Assembly (NCBI GenBank): GCA_959606705.1
Contig: CAUHLX010000026.1
Span: forward strand, 1-14,851
Direction: 5' to 3'
DNA from: an uncultured Bacillota bacterium
GTDB taxonomy: Bacteria > Bacillota > Clostridia > Peptostreptococcales > Anaerovoracaceae
DNA: 14,851 nucleotides
Shown here: piece by piece, positions 14,430 through 14,851 of the stretch
Numbering within the stretch: position 1 is the first letter of the stretch
How the letters are laid out: every line of letters starts with the position of its first letter
The notes under the pieces: model-generated
What the model was told of the DNA's origin: nothing
Seen by the model: only the letters and a program-made list of their open reading frames with translations
Databases searched by the model: none
Program-made: the position numbers and the translations under genes

Positions 14430-14476
14430 AAAAATCCCCGGAAAAGGTGCTTTACACACTCCTTCCGGGGATTTTT
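14430..14476. terminator. Bidirectional terminator between the small membrane protein and DUF1292 genes
   Basis: AAAAATCCCCGGAA (14430-14443) is the exact reverse complement of TTCCGGGGATTTTT (14463-14476). The A run on one side and T run on the other provide a U tract for transcripts from either strand. It lies 22 bases after the plus-strand stop at 14407 and 11 bases after the minus-strand stop at 14488. Confidence 0.9.
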
Positions 14477-14487
14477 ATATCGCGCTT

Positions 14488-14799
14488 TTACTCTTCCACG
14501 GCCAAGGTCTCGAATTCCTTGACCACCTTTTCAAACTCGGCGTCATCCTCGATGTCGATCAGTTCAAACTCGTCCTCGCCGGACTCTTTGTAACCATAGA
14601 TGTAAACGTCGTCGCTTCCGTCATCGGGCAGCAAAGCGATATACTCCTTGCCTTCAAAGTCGAAAACACCCATGATTTCACATTCTACTTCCTGACCGTC
14701 ATCAAATTCCAGAGTAATGAAATCCGCCTCTTCATCATGGCATCCGCACTCACAGTTTTCGTCATGTACGTCAGCCATGTTCTTTTCTTTTTCTGTCAT
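14488..14799 (-). CDS. DUF1292 (YrzB-like) protein
   Basis: This 103-residue acidic protein carries the DUF1292 core (about 26-85): ITLEFDDGQEVECEIMGVF, then EYIALLPDD and VYIYGYKE, with the closing ELIDIEDDAEFEKV. Its function is not established. In Bacillus and relatives the family member yrzB lies after the Holliday-junction gene ruvX (yrrK); that neighbour would be beyond the window edge here. The N-terminus adds a Cys/His cluster (H12, C16, C18, C20, H21) that could bind a metal. ATG at 14799 is supported by AGGAGG 8 bases upstream; a second Met at residue 8 lacks such a site. Confidence 0.88.
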   Translation of the reverse strand: MTEKEKNMADVHDENCECGCHDEEADFITLEFDDGQEVECEIMGVFDFEGKEYIALLPDDGSDDVYIYGYKESGEDEFELIDIEDDAEFEKVVKEFETLAVEE

Positions 14800-14851
14800 T
14801 TGTTTTTCCTCCTAAATGGTTTCAATGGGATCGTGGATCATCCACAGACTT
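14800..14851. other. Window-edge intergenic segment with a small inverted repeat
   Basis: Apart from the DUF1292 ribosome binding site, this 52-base edge holds GTGGAT/ATCCAC (14833-14845) around a single base. No complete promoter or gene end can be assigned. Confidence 0.3.

Noticed and set aside
1..14851. Transposon, phage, CRISPR, tRNA or rRNA sequences
   Set aside because: No transposase, integrase or terminal repeats, no regularly spaced repeat array, and no recognisable RNA gene were seen on either strand.

Overview
The window looks like chromosome of a low- to mid-GC Firmicute, most likely a gut-type Clostridium relative (Oscillospiraceae or a neighbouring order). The reasons are AGGAGG-type ribosome binding sites, TATAAT promoters, rho-independent terminators, a three-repeat SLH surface protein with a Firmicute-style His/Cys N-terminus, a DUF1292 (YrzB-like) protein, an AGCS sodium:alanine/glycine symporter and a COG2509-type FAD protein. 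No rRNA, tRNA, CRISPR array, insertion sequence or phage gene is visible. Genus cannot be fixed from the sequence alone.

Region 1 (1-10920) is a cell-surface and signalling block. A plus-strand gene ends at 86 and shares a terminator with a 1690-residue SLH protein on the minus strand (5212-140). That protein has a signal peptide, a His/Cys-rich N-terminus, Ig-like modules, about eight copies of a helical repeat and three SLH repeats. Its promoter carries an unusual pair of direct repeats with a 21-bp period. Next come a membrane histidine kinase (7446-5506, minus), a signal-peptide/membrane-anchored surface protein (7490-9205, plus) and an OmpR-family response regulator (9914-9231, minus). 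Kinase and regulator lie on the same strand but are split by the opposing surface-protein gene, with gaps of only 25 and 43 bp. Upstream of the regulator, a perfect 20-bp-arm palindrome lies between it and a divergent LytTR-family regulator (10174-10920, plus).

Region 2 (10940-13940) is metabolic. It holds a COG2509-type FAD-dependent dehydrogenase (12391-11009, minus) and an alanine/glycine:cation symporter (13940-12534, minus), each with its own terminator. The FAD gene's promoter is embedded in the symporter's terminator. The symporter leader contains a 13-codon upstream ORF with a strong ribosome binding site.

Region 3 (14160-14851) holds a 58-residue two-helix membrane protein (plus, strong promoter) that converges on a DUF1292 protein (minus) across a shared bidirectional terminator.

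Working model (inference): the kinase senses an envelope or extracellular signal and, with the regulator, controls the surrounding surface proteins. The LytTR regulator is a second candidate controller, because the 21-bp repeat spacing at the SLH promoter resembles LytTR sites. Region 2 and 3 genes look like ordinary chromosomal neighbours.
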